Part shown: piece after piece, positions 1-7,866 of the stretch
How positions within the stretch are numbered: position 1 is the stretch's first letter
Layout: each line of letters starts with the position of its first letter
Assembly: GCF_004000865.1 (NCBI RefSeq)
Contig: NZ_BIMB01000064.1
Span: 1-41,864 of the forward strand
DNA from: Paenibacillus elgii NBRC 100335
GTDB lineage: Bacteria; Bacillota; Bacilli; Paenibacillales; NBRC-103111
Reading direction: 5' to 3'
DNA length: 41,864 bases
Translations under genes and position numbers: made by a program
The notes under the pieces: model-generated
Seen by the model: the letters and a program-made list of their open reading frames with translations, nothing else
The model's database searches: none
Told to the model about the DNA's origin: nothing

Positions 1-316
1 TTTTTTGCAATCGCTCTGACACGCTTGGATTGATCTGTTTCAGTATCTCTTCAAGAGATTGGTTCGGTTCTTTCCTTGTCTGTAAAGCGGAATGGATATC
101 CTGCATGGAATATCCTTTGTTCAACTCATTTAGCAAACTGCTCTCCGGCATATTATATTTCCGGCTTAACCATTCGATGGTTAGAACTTCTTTGGTTGCA
201 GTTTGATCCGTAGTTGGAACCGCTGCTGGTTCCTCATTAGCGTAAGTTAATGCCGCAGGGGATAGCGTTTGCGTAATTAGAGTGAATAACAAGATATGTC
301 TTAGTAGTTTTTTCAT
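1..316 (-). CDS. exported protein, N-terminal part only (possible YD-repeat protein)
   Basis: The gene starts at an ATG on the minus strand, with AGGAG about eight bases upstream, and stays open for 105 codons to the left edge. Residues 1-27 form a signal peptide: two lysines, a hydrophobic stretch, and an Ala-rich end near LTYA. The mature part is acidic and helical, with phrases such as LLNELNKGYSMQDIHSALQ. I recall similar leader segments (a WL motif, then a 'KGY.' motif, then a helical tail) at the start of large RHS/YD-repeat proteins of Paenibacillus, but cannot confirm this here. It begins 22 bp after the stop of the WapA-like gene, so the two are probably co-transcribed. Base composition is AT-rich like that neighbour. 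The signal peptide and start are well supported; the family assignment is an inference. Confidence 0.7.
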   Translation of the reverse strand, partial: MKKLLRHILLFTLITQTLSPAALTYANEEPAAVPTTDQTATKEVLTIEWLSRKYNMPESSLLNELNKGYSMQDIHSALQTRKEPNQSLEEILKQINPSVSERLQK

Positions 317-338
317 AGTTTGGCTCCTAGATTGAATT

Positions 339-2741
339 TTAAGGAAACATAACTTTTGATATTAAATTACCATTACTATCATATATGTAGTCAAATACTC
401 TTCTTCCATCAATGTCACTTATATAATCCAATTTCCCTGTATTATCGTGAACATATGTCAGATTACCTCCGCTGTAGATTACTGTTCTCTTCTCACTAAC
501 TGTACTATTGCCGGATAGATCAGTTACTTTCACATAAACTATGTATTTAACTCCTGGGATAAGGTTATTAATGGTATAACCTGAATTAACTGGATAAGAA
601 TAAATTTCTTTATCATTCAAATAATATTTATAGTTCAAACCAAAATTATCGTCTTTTCCATTTACTTCAACCTTTACGGATGAAGGTGATAAATAAGAGA
701 CATCAATGGATAAACTTGGAGGAGTTCTGTCAACTGTTACTGAATTGGAAAACATGGAAGTTTTTCCGTCTTTGAGCAAGGATCTTACCTTAAAAGTATC
801 CGTTGAATGTATCAACAAATCCTTAATCTCTACATTGTTGGAGGCTACACTTTGTTTGTATATATCATTCATATAGACTTGATATTCGGCTATAAGCTCG
901 GACATTGGAGCCGGATCCCATATTAGATTTACACTATTTTCCGAAGCTACACTAGCCTTTAAATTACTCGGAGTGATAGGATCATAAAGTTTCACTTCTG
1001 CTAAATTGGTATATGGAGAATAAAAACCACTGACAAGCAATGATTTTACCTTAAAAGAATACAATGTATTTGGTAATAAGTCAGTTATTTCTATATTGCT
1101 TGATCTTGTATTTAATAGAATTCGTTTGTCATTTCCATACCCTTCTATTTCGTACTGTATGACCATACTAGGCTCTTCAGCTTGCCTCCACGTTAGATTT
1201 ATACTGTTTTTAGAAGTTGGAATTGCTTGTAAATTACCGGGTGCTGCAGCATCAAAGATATTTATTGTTGCAGTATCAAATGGAGAAAATGTTCCATCTT
1301 TGAGCAACGATCGTACACGAAAGTTATGCAGCGTATTTGGCAAGACATCGTGAATTTTCATACTATTTGACACTGTACTATTTATATATTTATCGTTCAT
1401 AAATACTTGATACTCTTTTATAAGGTTAGGCTGAGTAGCCGGGTCCCACGTTAAAGTAACCTCAATATTAGAAGTTGAATTTGAGGTATTAGTCGCCTTT
1501 AAATTACTTGGGGCAATTGGAAGTATATTATAGGTAATTTCAACTGATACAGTCACATACCGGGAAAGAAAATTTTCATTATAAAAGACGACACCATAAA
1601 ATTTCTCACTATCACCTAAAAATTTTGCAATATCAGCCTTCTTTATAACAGAGTAATTTTTCTTATTATCAAATGCGGTTGTTTCAGAAATCCAAGTCAC
1701 ATTTCTTCCTTCATTAGTAGGTGAGTATGGTGCAATTACATCTCCATATTCTTGACGTGTTAAAAATATTTGTGCTGGGTTGTTTTCTACGTAAGATTCT
1801 GTAGGACGATTGGTTACTTTTATTTCAACCAATGAACTTACACTTATATCATCGGTATCCACATAAAATGCCGTTCCGCTGTCATATTCATAATATCTTT
1901 CATAATTAGTTGTTGGATCAATCAGAATAGGATATTGTAACCCCTCATCATCAAGTGTAAACTCTAGAAGATAATGGATCCCATTGTTGATAATATCGGT
2001 AGTTAAATTTTTATACCGAATCTCATTACTTGAAGAATCCTGCACCCACATTCTCGGAATAGTATAAATTATTTCGTCCCGATTGTTTTTTAAGATAATT
2101 GAGCCATCATTTTTCTTGAATGGTGTTAATCCATTGGTTTCCAATTTGAAACTAAACTTTTTTGGGGCTTCATTTGTCTTTAGCATCAATTCCATCTTTA
2201 CAGAATCATTCTGAATCTGATATTTTAACGTAGTATCAGTCCAGGCATTCGCGTATGACACCATATTGCCATATGCACTTCCAGTTACAAGCCGATTCGT
2301 AAGAGGTTCATATTTAATAAAGTATTGTTTATTAGAAATTACAGTAGTAGGGGAATCTTTTTTAAAATTAACGGAAAAATTATCATCCCGGTTAACTCCA
2401 AAATAATTTTCTGATATATCTACTACTTCGTTGTTAATATCAATCCACTTGCCATTTGATTCGTAGTGCAAAGCGTATGTTGCTTTAACCACAGATACAG
2501 TTTTATCGTCATTTAAATAGGTTTTGCTATACTTTGTCCTCATATTGTTTAGCTCTCTTACTTTCTTCCTACTAACACCTTCGCCATCATCGTATACTAC
2601 ATCATTCATTCCTTTTTGCATTAAACTAGAGGTATTGGTTGAAGACTTACTGTCTGAAGCATTTGTGATATCTAGAGAAAAAACTATCGATGAAATAAAA
2701 ATCACCAGTACTGTAAATGATCTCACTAGAAGCTTAGCCAT
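339..2741 (-). CDS. secreted WapA-like protein with fibronectin-III modules and a single YD-repeat stub
   Basis: An 800-aa exported protein. Residues 1-28 are a signal peptide. Residues about 60-110 contain 'ELNNMRTKYSKTYLNDD' and 'HYESNGKWIDINN', which match the N-terminal module of WapA/RHS wall-associated proteins; that module ends near 'YPILIDPTT' (about 275). A DNRLRE-like segment follows (about 280-405). Then come at least three fibronectin-III-like repeats, each opening with P..L.A...S and carrying LPNTL.FKVRSLL-type strands, and a fourth Ig/FN3-like unit after VDRTPPSL. The last 40 residues hold one YD-repeat (FDYIYDSNGNLISK), and the protein stops there. WapA and RHS proteins normally continue through tens of YD repeats to a C-terminal toxin, so this one is either a truncated derivative or a natural carrier whose partner is the next gene. 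The region is strikingly AT-rich. A role as a surface adhesion or contact protein is inferred. Confidence 0.85.
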   Translation of the reverse strand: MAKLLVRSFTVLVIFISSIVFSLDITNASDSKSSTNTSSLMQKGMNDVVYDDGEGVSRKKVRELNNMRTKYSKTYLNDDKTVSVVKATYALHYESNGKWIDINNEVVDISENYFGVNRDDNFSVNFKKDSPTTVISNKQYFIKYEPLTNRLVTGSAYGNMVSYANAWTDTTLKYQIQNDSVKMELMLKTNEAPKKFSFKLETNGLTPFKKNDGSIILKNNRDEIIYTIPRMWVQDSSSNEIRYKNLTTDIINNGIHYLLEFTLDDEGLQYPILIDPTTNYERYYEYDSGTAFYVDTDDISVSSLVEIKVTNRPTESYVENNPAQIFLTRQEYGDVIAPYSPTNEGRNVTWISETTAFDNKKNYSVIKKADIAKFLGDSEKFYGVVFYNENFLSRYVTVSVEITYNILPIAPSNLKATNTSNSTSNIEVTLTWDPATQPNLIKEYQVFMNDKYINSTVSNSMKIHDVLPNTLHNFRVRSLLKDGTFSPFDTATINIFDAAAPGNLQAIPTSKNSINLTWRQAEEPSMVIQYEIEGYGNDKRILLNTRSSNIEITDLLPNTLYSFKVKSLLVSGFYSPYTNLAEVKLYDPITPSNLKASVASENSVNLIWDPAPMSELIAEYQVYMNDIYKQSVASNNVEIKDLLIHSTDTFKVRSLLKDGKTSMFSNSVTVDRTPPSLSIDVSYLSPSSVKVEVNGKDDNFGLNYKYYLNDKEIYSYPVNSGYTINNLIPGVKYIVYVKVTDLSGNSTVSEKRTVIYSGGNLTYVHDNTGKLDYISDIDGRRVFDYIYDSNGNLISKVMFP

Positions 2742-2788
2742 GGTTCTTACCCCACTTTTTCATTATAAATATAAACTAACTCCGATTA

Positions 2789-2818
2789 ATTATACTATTC
2801 GCCACAATTAGACATCAA
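2789..2818 (-). promoter_or_regulatory. sigma-A type promoter of the WapA-like gene
   Basis: On the minus strand TTGATG is followed after 18 bases by TATAAT, about 50 bp upstream of the start codon of the WapA-like gene. The -10 box is perfect and the -35 box matches four of six consensus bases. The surrounding 2742-2930 stretch is very AT-rich and otherwise holds no gene. Confidence 0.6.
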
Positions 2819-2969
2819 TGTATTATTTTGTAGAATTGTTATAATAATTAGTAAATATTTGTCTAACTCGTACCAAAAGTTAGTGTACGAAATAAAAAAG
2901 AAGGCAAGATATGGTATAGTTAAATGAAAAATAGCTACGTGTGCAAAAATTCCTCAGACGCGGCCATAT

Positions 2970-3380
2970 ATGCATGATTGGCTTGAAGAACACCTTCGAC
3001 ATTACCAAGTAAGTCTGAAGTTACTCGGAATCAATCGCGAATTCAGATCGTCACAATCGCCTATCTTCTCTGCCTGTTTGTCACCGCTCAAGCCTACATG
3101 CTGATTACCGACCATCCCGTCGACCGTCAGCGACATATTTCAGTTGCGATTATTGGATTCAGCGTATCCATCCTCCCCTACATCGTAGTAGGACTGTATG
3201 CAAGAAAGCAGTTTGCCAGGCGGCGGCGACGGAATCGTGAATTGGACAAGCGTGCTGCAGTTTGTTGGGGCGGAGGCGCTTCCGTATTATACGAACACGT
3301 ACATCGCATCCGGAGTAGTCAGTATCGCCGCTTGCATAGCAGCAGCTTTTATTCGTAAATCCGAAAAAGAACAACTATGA
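2970..3380 (+). pseudogene. decayed gene for a small polytopic membrane protein
   Basis: The reading can be followed only by changing frame twice. It opens at an ATG with MHDWLEEHLRHYQVSLKLLG. A shift near 3040 leads into IVTIAYLLCLFVTAQAYM and then VAIIGFSVSILPYIVVGLY, two clear membrane helices followed by an Arg-rich cluster. A second shift near 3200, at a CGGCGGCGACGG tract, leads into a third helix (NTYIASGVVSIAACIAAAFI) and ends KSEKEQL, ten bases before the ribosome binding site of the methyltransferase. The C-terminal helix with a basic tail resembles the end of major facilitator transporters, but the family is not recognised. No single frame has both a good start signal and the membrane segments. 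It could instead be two unrelated remnants. It sits at the junction between the AT-rich left island and normal-composition DNA. Confidence 0.45.
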
Positions 3381-3395
3381 AAGGAGCGATATCCT

Positions 3396-4169
3396 ATGGC
3401 TTCCAAGACCTCCTCGTTCTCCCGATCGATCCAGTCCTACTTAACTTATACCAAAATGCCTTGGGGACAGCTATTCTATGCAACAGCCTGGCATCAAATC
3501 GACCGTTTTCTCGAAGAGGCCGGACAATCGATTCTGGATATCGGCTGCGGCTTCGGTATCACCGGCTCGGAGTATGCCAGGAGAAGGAATCAAGTGACGG
3601 GAATTGACCCTACACCGGAAATGATCGAATTCGCGAAGCAATCCGCAGCGGACCATCGCATGACCATCGATTACAGGGTGTCCACGCTTCAAGAGGAGCT
3701 TGCTTTGCCGGGCCGGTATGACTGGATATTTTGCCATAACGTCCTGGAATATGTGGAGGAGCCCGGAGACTTGCTCAAGCGAATCGGCTCCAAGCAGAAC
3801 GAAAACGGCTTTTTATCCCTCATCGCTCATAATCCGGTAGGAAAAGTAATGAAGAAAGCGGTCATCCTTAAAGATCCGGAGGAAGCCTTACACGGCCTCG
3901 AAAGCGATCGGGAATACAGCAGTGTGATTCAAACGGACATCACCACGTATCCCCATAAACGGCTGCAGCAATGGCTTCAGGAAGCGGGCTACGAAGTTCT
4001 TGACCGATGCGGTATCCATAATATTTACGGATACATTGCCGATAACGAAATCAAACACAAGGAAGAATGGCATCGCCAGGCCGTGAAACTGGAGCTCGAA
4101 TTAGGACGTCTAAGTCCGTATAGAGATATTGCGGTATTCACCCACCTCATTGCCCGAAAAAAATCATAG
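3396..4169 (+). CDS. CmoM/SmtA-like SAM-dependent methyltransferase
   Basis: A 257-aa class I methyltransferase. The SAM-binding motif I is ILDIGCGFG (about residues 47-55), with an acidic motif II in VTGIDPTPEMIEFA and a motif IV-like FCHNVLEYVEEP. The layout follows E. coli CmoM (SmtA), which methylates carboxymethoxyuridine in tRNA wobble positions: 'PWGQLFYATAWHQIDRFL' before motif I, 'GFLSLIAHN' after motif IV, and a C-terminal 'GIHNIYGYI...LELELGRLSPYRDIAVFTHLIARK'. Length agrees with that family. The start is set by AAAGGAG eleven bases upstream. The cupin gene follows 32 bp downstream and may be co-transcribed. A tRNA substrate is plausible from the similarity, but a small-molecule substrate cannot be excluded. 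Confidence 0.8.
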   Translation: MASKTSSFSRSIQSYLTYTKMPWGQLFYATAWHQIDRFLEEAGQSILDIGCGFGITGSEYARRRNQVTGIDPTPEMIEFAKQSAADHRMTIDYRVSTLQEELALPGRYDWIFCHNVLEYVEEPGDLLKRIGSKQNENGFLSLIAHNPVGKVMKKAVILKDPEEALHGLESDREYSSVIQTDITTYPHKRLQQWLQEAGYEVLDRCGIHNIYGYIADNEIKHKEEWHRQAVKLELELGRLSPYRDIAVFTHLIARKKS

Positions 4170-4201
4170 CTTCCACTACGAATAGCAAAGGATGATACCC
4201 A

Positions 4202-4543
4202 GTGAAATCAGCCCAAGAACTCGAAATTGTCAATCTATCGCAAGTAAACGGCAGCGTCGAAGAGCAGTACCGCAACGTCGTCGTCAGTACCGTCAACGAA
4301 AGCTGTCTTCGGCTGGCCGTATTCACCGGCGAATACCAATGGCATTATCACCCGACCTCGGACGAGCTGTTTATCGTGCTGGAAGGCGAGCTGCTCATCG
4401 ATTTCCAAGACCGCGACACCGTATCATTGAAAGCCAACGATTCCATCACCATCCCTGCCGGAGTCGTTCACCGGACCAGATCGAACGTGCGGACGGTTAA
4501 TCTGTGCTTCGAGCATACGGACGCGGATACGGTGTTTATTTAA
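4202..4543 (+). CDS. small cupin-domain protein
   Basis: A 113-aa single-domain cupin starting at GTG, with AAAGGATG upstream. Cupin motif 1 reads WHYHPTSDELFIVLEGELLIDF, giving two histidines and a glutamate as metal ligands. Motif 2 reads IPAGVVHRTRS, giving the third histidine. Such small cupins bind a divalent metal and act as isomerases, dioxygenases or sugar or ligand sensors, and sequence alone does not choose among these. It lies between the methyltransferase and an oxidoreductase on the same strand, so a shared operon is possible although base composition changes sharply just after it. Confidence 0.85.
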   Translation: MKSAQELEIVNLSQVNGSVEEQYRNVVVSTVNESCLRLAVFTGEYQWHYHPTSDELFIVLEGELLIDFQDRDTVSLKANDSITIPAGVVHRTRSNVRTVNLCFEHTDADTVFI

Positions 4544-4576
4544 GTCTCTTAAAACGATAATAATGGAGGATTCCAT

Positions 4577-5527
4577 GTGGTTAAAGTTGGAATAGTGGGG
4601 ACGGGATTTGGAAGACAGCATGCGGAATTGTATAAAAAAATAAAGGGCTTTGAGGTCGTTCTCATCTATGGTCGGGATGAAAACAAATTAAGAGAAATCA
4701 ATAAGACACTGAACATTGGAACGACGACAGATCTATACGAAATCATTGAACATGAGGAAATCGACTTAGTTGACATTTGCTTGCCTACTTCTCTTCACGC
4801 TAAGTGGGCCATTGAAGCATTAAAGCATCGAAAGCATGTTTTTTGCGAAACCCCGTTATGCTATCAAATGGATGAGGCTGAAAATGTTTTACATACCTCC
4901 GAACAGTATCAAAGAAACGTATTTGTGGATTTGTTTTTTAAATTGTCGACGCCCCACCATATCACGATAAACAAAATTCAAAACCTTGAATTCGGTGAAG
5001 TAATCTCATTTCGCTCGTATAATAAAACCGCTCCGGTTTGGGGGAATCTGGGACTACGAAAAAACGTTTCCGATTTCCACATCCATAATTTTGATTTCTT
5101 GATTGAGATTCTGGGGATGCCCGAACATGTCGTCTCCAATGGGATAGACTTCGGGGACCAATCGGTCGCAATCACAACATTAAATTATGAAAATAAATTC
5201 GCCGTTGTTGAGAGTTACACCAATTTACCGAAGAATGCCCCGTTTTGTGTAGGATTTGAGGTGATTTGTGAAAAAGGTTCTATTAAGTTTGATGCTGAAT
5301 ATGGTACAAACACAAGAGAAGAATTTGCGATTTATTATCGAGATGGAAGCAAAGAAGTGTTACATCCTCAAATGAAGGATGATTACGAGCAAGTTATACA
5401 TCATATTAAGGATTGTTTGGAATATAACAAAAAAAGCGAGTTTCTCGATATTACATCCGCCATTCAGGCGATCAAGATACGGGACGCCGTATTCAAGTCT
5501 TTGGAAGCAAAAAATCTATTTCAATAA
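4577..5527 (+). CDS. Gfo/Idh/MocA family oxidoreductase lacking the EKP lysine
   Basis: A 316-aa protein with an N-terminal Rossmann fold (VGIVGTGFGRQHAELY, nucleotide-binding loop at residues 7-12) and the typical C-terminal alpha/beta domain, including SDFHIHNFDFLIEILG in place of the usual GG.L.D.G.H.ID segment. The start is GTG, set by GGAGG seven bases upstream; an ATG overlapping it by one base opens a frame that stops after six codons. The strongly conserved Glu-Lys-Pro motif of the family is Glu-Thr-Pro here (residues 91-93), so the lysine that binds cofactor and substrate is missing. Together with the marked AT-richness compared with both flanks, this suggests a transferred gene whose product may not be a standard dehydrogenase. 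Its substrate is unknown. Confidence 0.85.
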   Translation: MVKVGIVGTGFGRQHAELYKKIKGFEVVLIYGRDENKLREINKTLNIGTTTDLYEIIEHEEIDLVDICLPTSLHAKWAIEALKHRKHVFCETPLCYQMDEAENVLHTSEQYQRNVFVDLFFKLSTPHHITINKIQNLEFGEVISFRSYNKTAPVWGNLGLRKNVSDFHIHNFDFLIEILGMPEHVVSNGIDFGDQSVAITTLNYENKFAVVESYTNLPKNAPFCVGFEVICEKGSIKFDAEYGTNTREEFAIYYRDGSKEVLHPQMKDDYEQVIHHIKDCLEYNKKSEFLDITSAIQAIKIRDAVFKSLEAKNLFQ

Positions 5528-5625
5528 ACTTTTTTAGTAAATCATTTTAAAAATTAATGAGATTAGACGATATAGTAAAATGAGGATTTCTTTTACAAAA
5601 AAATTCACGGAGGAGGACCCTATTC

Positions 5626-6477
5626 ATGCGCATTTCCTTAGACTTACGTCCCTCGTTAGTCGGCGCACATAGTAATCACACGTACGCTCGGCGATCCAAT
5701 GCGAACGAACAGCAGGAGCACAAGCAGCAGCAGCAGGACAAGGTTACCATCCGCAAGCCTTTCCTTAACGGTCCCGGTCAAAAAACGGCGGCCTCAGCAC
5801 TGGAGCGGCTAATGGAACAAAAGCAAAACTTAACGGAACGACGAGGCAATTATTTAAGCGAGGCTTTGAAAAAAGGCACGAGTGCGGAATCGATGAAAGT
5901 AGAACTCGAAAACATCGACAAGCAAATCCGGGAGCTGGAAGAACAGATGAGAAAAATCCAGCTCGATGAGCAGCGGAAAGCTGCGGGATTGGACGAAGAG
6001 AGCAAAAAAAAGGACAAGAAGTCGAACACCTCCGGTCTTGGTGGGAGCTACCCGAATGAGTCCCAAGAAGACTCCGTTGTATCTTCGAACACAATGCAAG
6101 CGGTTGTGTCGGCGAGCCAGGAGATGCAGAACTTCGGCCGCATCAGGATGGTGCAAAATACGCTGCGAACAGAGGCTAAAGGCTGGGAGCACAGCAACCC
6201 TGCGCGTTCAAGCGAACTGAAGGAAAAAGCCGAGAACTTAAACGGCAAGCTTATGGAACTGTCCGGTAATATCGCAAGCGACCTCACTAAAGCGATCCGG
6301 GAAGACGATAAGATCGCTTCCGCTAAGCCCGCAAAACAAGCGAAGGAAGAAGAAAGCTCGGATAAGCCGCAGCAATCCGGGAGCAGACAGCTGACAGTGC
6401 AAGAAATCGAGACGTACTCGGAGAAGCGTAAAGGAAATAAATCACCCGTCGGAACGATCGTGAACCTGACGCTGTAA
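5626..6477 (+). CDS. orphan coiled-coil protein of unknown function
   Basis: A 283-aa hydrophilic protein preceded by a strong GGAGGAGG ribosome binding site. It has no signal peptide and no membrane segment. Residues about 60-125 are predicted coiled coil, rich in Glu, Lys, Gln and Leu (for example LENIDKQIRELEEQMRKIQL). A charged, low-complexity linker follows, then a second helical region (about 150-210) and a basic tail ending PVGTIVNLTL. The N-terminus MRISLDLRPSLVGAH is followed by a Gln-rich patch. I do not recognise a family; it looks like one of the lineage-specific coiled-coil proteins common in Paenibacillus. It stands alone, with an AT-rich leader in front (possible -10 TATAGT at 5571) and a terminator-like hairpin behind, so it is probably monocistronic. 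A scaffold or flagellar/envelope-associated role is only a guess. Confidence 0.65.
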   Translation: MRISLDLRPSLVGAHSNHTYARRSNANEQQEHKQQQQDKVTIRKPFLNGPGQKTAASALERLMEQKQNLTERRGNYLSEALKKGTSAESMKVELENIDKQIRELEEQMRKIQLDEQRKAAGLDEESKKKDKKSNTSGLGGSYPNESQEDSVVSSNTMQAVVSASQEMQNFGRIRMVQNTLRTEAKGWEHSNPARSSELKEKAENLNGKLMELSGNIASDLTKAIREDDKIASAKPAKQAKEEESSDKPQQSGSRQLTVQEIETYSEKRKGNKSPVGTIVNLTL

Positions 6478-6491
6478 GCTCAATCGTACAA

Positions 6492-6508
6492 GTGTCGGAT
6501 TCCGACAC
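6492..6508. repeat. 17-bp near-perfect palindrome
   Basis: GTGTCGGA, one central base, then TCCGACAC. This perfect 8-bp inverted repeat lies 15 bp after the stop of the coiled-coil gene. The loop is too small for a stable RNA hairpin and there is no T-run, so it looks more like a protein-binding palindrome than a terminator. Confidence 0.5.
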
Positions 6509-6540
6509 AACTACTTACAAAATAAAGCACGTTTCTAAAG

Positions 6541-6577
6541 AGGACGCGCGGCCTGAAAAGGCTGGCCTCGTCCTTTT
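6541..6577 (+). terminator. probable rho-independent terminator after the coiled-coil gene
   Basis: AGGACG and GGCC pair with GGCC and CGTCCT around a loop containing TGAAAAGG, with a three-base bulge on the left arm, and the hairpin is followed by a short T-run. It lies about 65 bp after the coiled-coil gene. Nothing else is seen in the 206-bp gap to the next gene apart from the palindrome at 6492. Confidence 0.55.
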
Positions 6578-6683
6578 ATGGAAGGTGCTTTTTTGCGTCC
6601 GCTTGGAGTCTAAATCCAAAAATAGCGAAACCCTGGAAACCTCCTCCTCGTAAGCATATAAAGTAGATGAGGAGTGGTGCACC

Positions 6684-7301
6684 GTGTGGAAACCTGTCGA
6701 TACCCGATTTTACGCCAAACGGCTGCCAATTGCGATCGCTGCGATCGACGACGGCGGCGAGGCCAATTTTATTCGTACGGTTCTGGAACAATTCAATACG
6801 GTTACGCTGTTTCATGCGATCGGCACGCCGGGGGATTTTCTGCAAGTGATCGGGCAAGGGGAAGGGAACGCTCCCCCTTACCTTATTATTAGCGCTCATG
6901 GGGACAAAGGCGGGATTATTTTCGGCGAATATATCGAAGAAATCGACGTTTCGAGCTTGCACGATGAGGTTATGCTTCCGGAGACGATAGGCCAAGCAAT
7001 TAACCTGCCGGGAACGGTTGTCATCAATACGGCCTGCTCTGCGGGCGTGGAAGAAGCGGGAAAGGCTTTTATGCAAGGAAGCCTTAAAGCGTATATTGCC
7101 GCCGATATCGACGTTTCGGGAGAAGCGGCCGCGCTGTTCATCATGCACTTTTTCCATCGGTTGATCAAGACGGAATCGCTGGAAGAGGCATGGCAGCACG
7201 CAGCCGCTTACGACGAGGAAAGCCGCGCCTACCGGTTGTACGTACAAGACGGCTTCTATCAGCTGACGCCGGAGGGTCAATGCAGCAAGACGGCATATTG
7301 A
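6684..7301 (+). CDS. small protein with a clan-CD (caspase-fold) like His/Cys pair
   Basis: A 205-aa soluble protein starting at GTG, with GAGGAG ten bases upstream. Two segments stand out: a hydrophobic strand ending LIISAHGDKGG (His72-Gly) and a second strand ending VVINTACSAG (Cys118). A strand-His-Gly followed 40-50 residues later by a strand-Ala-Cys is the catalytic layout of clan CD cysteine peptidases (caspases, CHAT domains, gingipains). The C-terminal third is helical (EEAWQHAAAYDEESRAYRLY). No signal peptide, repeats or partner domain is present, and the neighbours (coiled-coil protein, DinB protein) do not suggest a known CHAT defence system. I have a faint memory of related proteins being annotated as delta-aminolevulinic acid dehydratase, which the sequence does not support. 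The peptidase assignment is inferred from motif layout only. Confidence 0.6.
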   Translation: MWKPVDTRFYAKRLPIAIAAIDDGGEANFIRTVLEQFNTVTLFHAIGTPGDFLQVIGQGEGNAPPYLIISAHGDKGGIIFGEYIEEIDVSSLHDEVMLPETIGQAINLPGTVVINTACSAGVEEAGKAFMQGSLKAYIAADIDVSGEAAALFIMHFFHRLIKTESLEEAWQHAAAYDEESRAYRLYVQDGFYQLTPEGQCSKTAY

Positions 7302-7343
7302 GCTTTATGAAAGTAATCTAAAACAGTCTGGGGAGGAAAACGA

Positions 7344-7802
7344 ATGCTTCGGTTATTTCGCTACAATTGGATGGTGCGGGACGAATGGTTTGAGGCCTTC
7401 GGGGCAATAAGCGAAGAAGAGCTGCTGCGCGAACGCACCGGCGGAGTCGGCTCCATCCTGAAGACGCTGTTTCATATCGTCGATGTGGAGTGCAGCTGGA
7501 TTCGGGTCATCAAGGGCGAGCCGGACCCGGAGCCCGATTTCAATGACTTCGCGAGCTTGGACAAGGTCCGGCAGCTGTCCGCGCAGTATCGGAGCGAAGT
7601 CGAGGATTTTCTCACACATTGGACCAATGAGTCCGATGGCGAACCTGTTGCGCCTTCCGGGACGGAAGAAACGTTTACCCAAGGCGAAATTTTAAGACAT
7701 GTGATCGCCCACGAAATCCATCATGTCGGACAATTGTCCGTCTGGGCCAAGGAACTGGGCTTGCGGGCAGTTTCGGCGAACTTCATCCGCAGAGGCTTAT
7801 AG
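7344..7802 (+). CDS. DinB-family four-helix protein
   Basis: A 152-aa protein with GGAGG nine bases before its ATG. It has the DinB/YfiT fold signature: an N-terminal helix with FRYNWMVRDEWFEAF, a first metal-ligand histidine in LFHIVDVECSW, and the C-terminal HVIAHEIHHVGQLSVW, whose two further histidines complete a divalent-metal site. The family includes bacillithiol-S-transferases and other thiol-dependent enzymes as well as DNA-damage-inducible proteins, so the reaction cannot be named. It is the last plus-strand gene before the convergent carbohydrate operon. Confidence 0.85.
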   Translation: MLRLFRYNWMVRDEWFEAFGAISEEELLRERTGGVGSILKTLFHIVDVECSWIRVIKGEPDPEPDFNDFASLDKVRQLSAQYRSEVEDFLTHWTNESDGEPVAPSGTEETFTQGEILRHVIAHEIHHVGQLSVWAKELGLRAVSANFIRRGL

Positions 7803-7848
7803 ATAGGCAGCCGCCGGCTCTCTGGGGGCCAGCGGTTGCCTGAGCTGC

Positions 7849-7865
7849 GGGGCAAAGCCTGCCCC
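7849..7865. repeat. hairpin between convergent genes
   Basis: GGGGCA and TGCCCC pair around a five-base loop in the 64-bp gap between the DinB gene and the convergent DUF4127 gene. It could end transcription from either side, but neither strand carries a proper T-run after it. Confidence 0.3.
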
Positions 7866-7866
7866 T

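Noticed and set aside
6684..7802. A CHAT/caspase defence island around the small His/Cys protein
   Set aside because: The neighbours are a coiled-coil protein and a DinB-family protein, and no sensor, adaptor or effector gene of a known caspase-based system is present.
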